Assembly: GCA_900763685.1 (NCBI GenBank) | Contig: CAAFLF010000043.1 | Span: 1 to 40,614 of the forward strand | Reading direction: 5' to 3' | Source of the DNA: an uncultured Oscillospiraceae bacterium | GTDB lineage: Bacteria > Bacillota > Clostridia > Oscillospirales > Oscillospiraceae | Length of the DNA: 40,614 bases | Part shown: one piece after another, positions 40,474 through 40,614 of the stretch | How the letters are laid out: every line of letters starts with the position of its first letter | Position numbering within the stretch: position 1 is the first letter of the stretch | The notes under the pieces: model-generated | Told to the model about the DNA's origin: nothing | What the model saw: the letters and a program-made list of their open reading frames with translations, nothing else | Database searches by the model: none | Translations under genes and position numbers: made by a program

Positions 40474-40495
40474 GTCCCATTTCCCGCCACCATCA

Positions 40496-40527
40496 AAGGG
40501 TCCGGCCCCATACGAGGCCGGACCCTT
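40496..40527 (+). terminator. Terminator of the ilvD-pepD transcript
   Basis: AAGGGTCCGGCC/GGCCGGACCCTT hairpin with an eight-base loop, then CCC; only a short T pair. The remaining 87 bases to the window end show nothing. Confidence 0.7.
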
Positions 40528-40614
40528 CCCATCATTCCTCCCCCAAAGCCCCTAAAAAGGAGCTTCCCCGGAAGCTTCCACAGAAAAGGCAAGCCGCCGT
40601 GATCTTTGGGATCA

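Overview
The window looks like a chromosomal stretch of a high-G+C (well over 60% by eye) anaerobic Gram-positive of the Clostridia, most like the Flavonifractor / Lawsonibacter / Pseudoflavonifractor side of the Oscillospiraceae. This is an inference. It rests on AGGAGG-type ribosome sites, sigma-A promoters with 17-base spacers, a BceRS-BceAB module, an aldo/keto reductase carrying ferredoxin clusters, an oxygen-sensitive type dihydroxy-acid dehydratase and a PepD-type dipeptidase. No phage, transposase, integrase or CRISPR array was seen.

Layout. 14-3568: a large HD-GYP/PAS/GGDEF/GAF c-di-GMP protein, then a tRNA-Ala(GGC) with its own promoter and terminator. 4042-6579: an MBOAT O-acyltransferase and its DHHW partner, for acylation of a surface glycan. 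6792-11842: a complete antimicrobial-peptide module: low-molecular-weight tyrosine phosphatase, BceR, BceS, then BceA and BceB behind a recognisable BceR operator. 12047-12706: a Crp/Fnr regulator. 12745-15663: two TetR regulators around a two-gene operon (ATC-hydrolase-like gene with an internal amber codon, then an alpha/beta hydrolase). 15810-19893: two aldo/keto reductases (one frameshifted), a 60-residue zinc-ribbon protein and a MATE exporter. 20022-24564: a LysR regulator and a heterodimeric ABC exporter. 24824-28345: a five-gene minus-strand operon (methyltransferase, alpha/beta hydrolase, four-helix membrane protein, membrane-anchored methyltransferase, second ATC-hydrolase-like protein). 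28641-30831: a MATE exporter and a MerR regulator behind a textbook MerR promoter. 30832-31219: a non-coding patch with a tRNA-like remnant and a structured repeat. 31220-36267: a response regulator, histidine kinase, ABC ATPase and FtsX-type permease. 36485-40473: a GntR regulator divergent from ilvD and a (frameshifted) PepD-type dipeptidase.

How it fits together. The window is rich in small-molecule defence: two MATE pumps, three ABC export or sensing systems, two two-component systems, and TetR, LysR, MerR, GntR and Crp regulators next to probable targets. The most novel signal is a pair of minus-strand operons 13 kb apart. Each encodes a member of the L-2-amino-thiazoline-4-carboxylate (ATC) hydrolase family plus an alpha/beta hydrolase. 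Each has nearly the same 18-base palindrome (16 of 18 identical) between promoter region and first gene. This suggests one shared regulator, perhaps one of the nearby TetR proteins, and a co-regulated but undescribed modification or degradation pathway.

Caveat. Three genes are broken by single-base changes in short homopolymers (16568-16571, 26130-26134, 39074-39077) and one by an amber codon (14872-14874). Because homopolymer indels are a common sequencing artefact, these may be intact genes in the organism.
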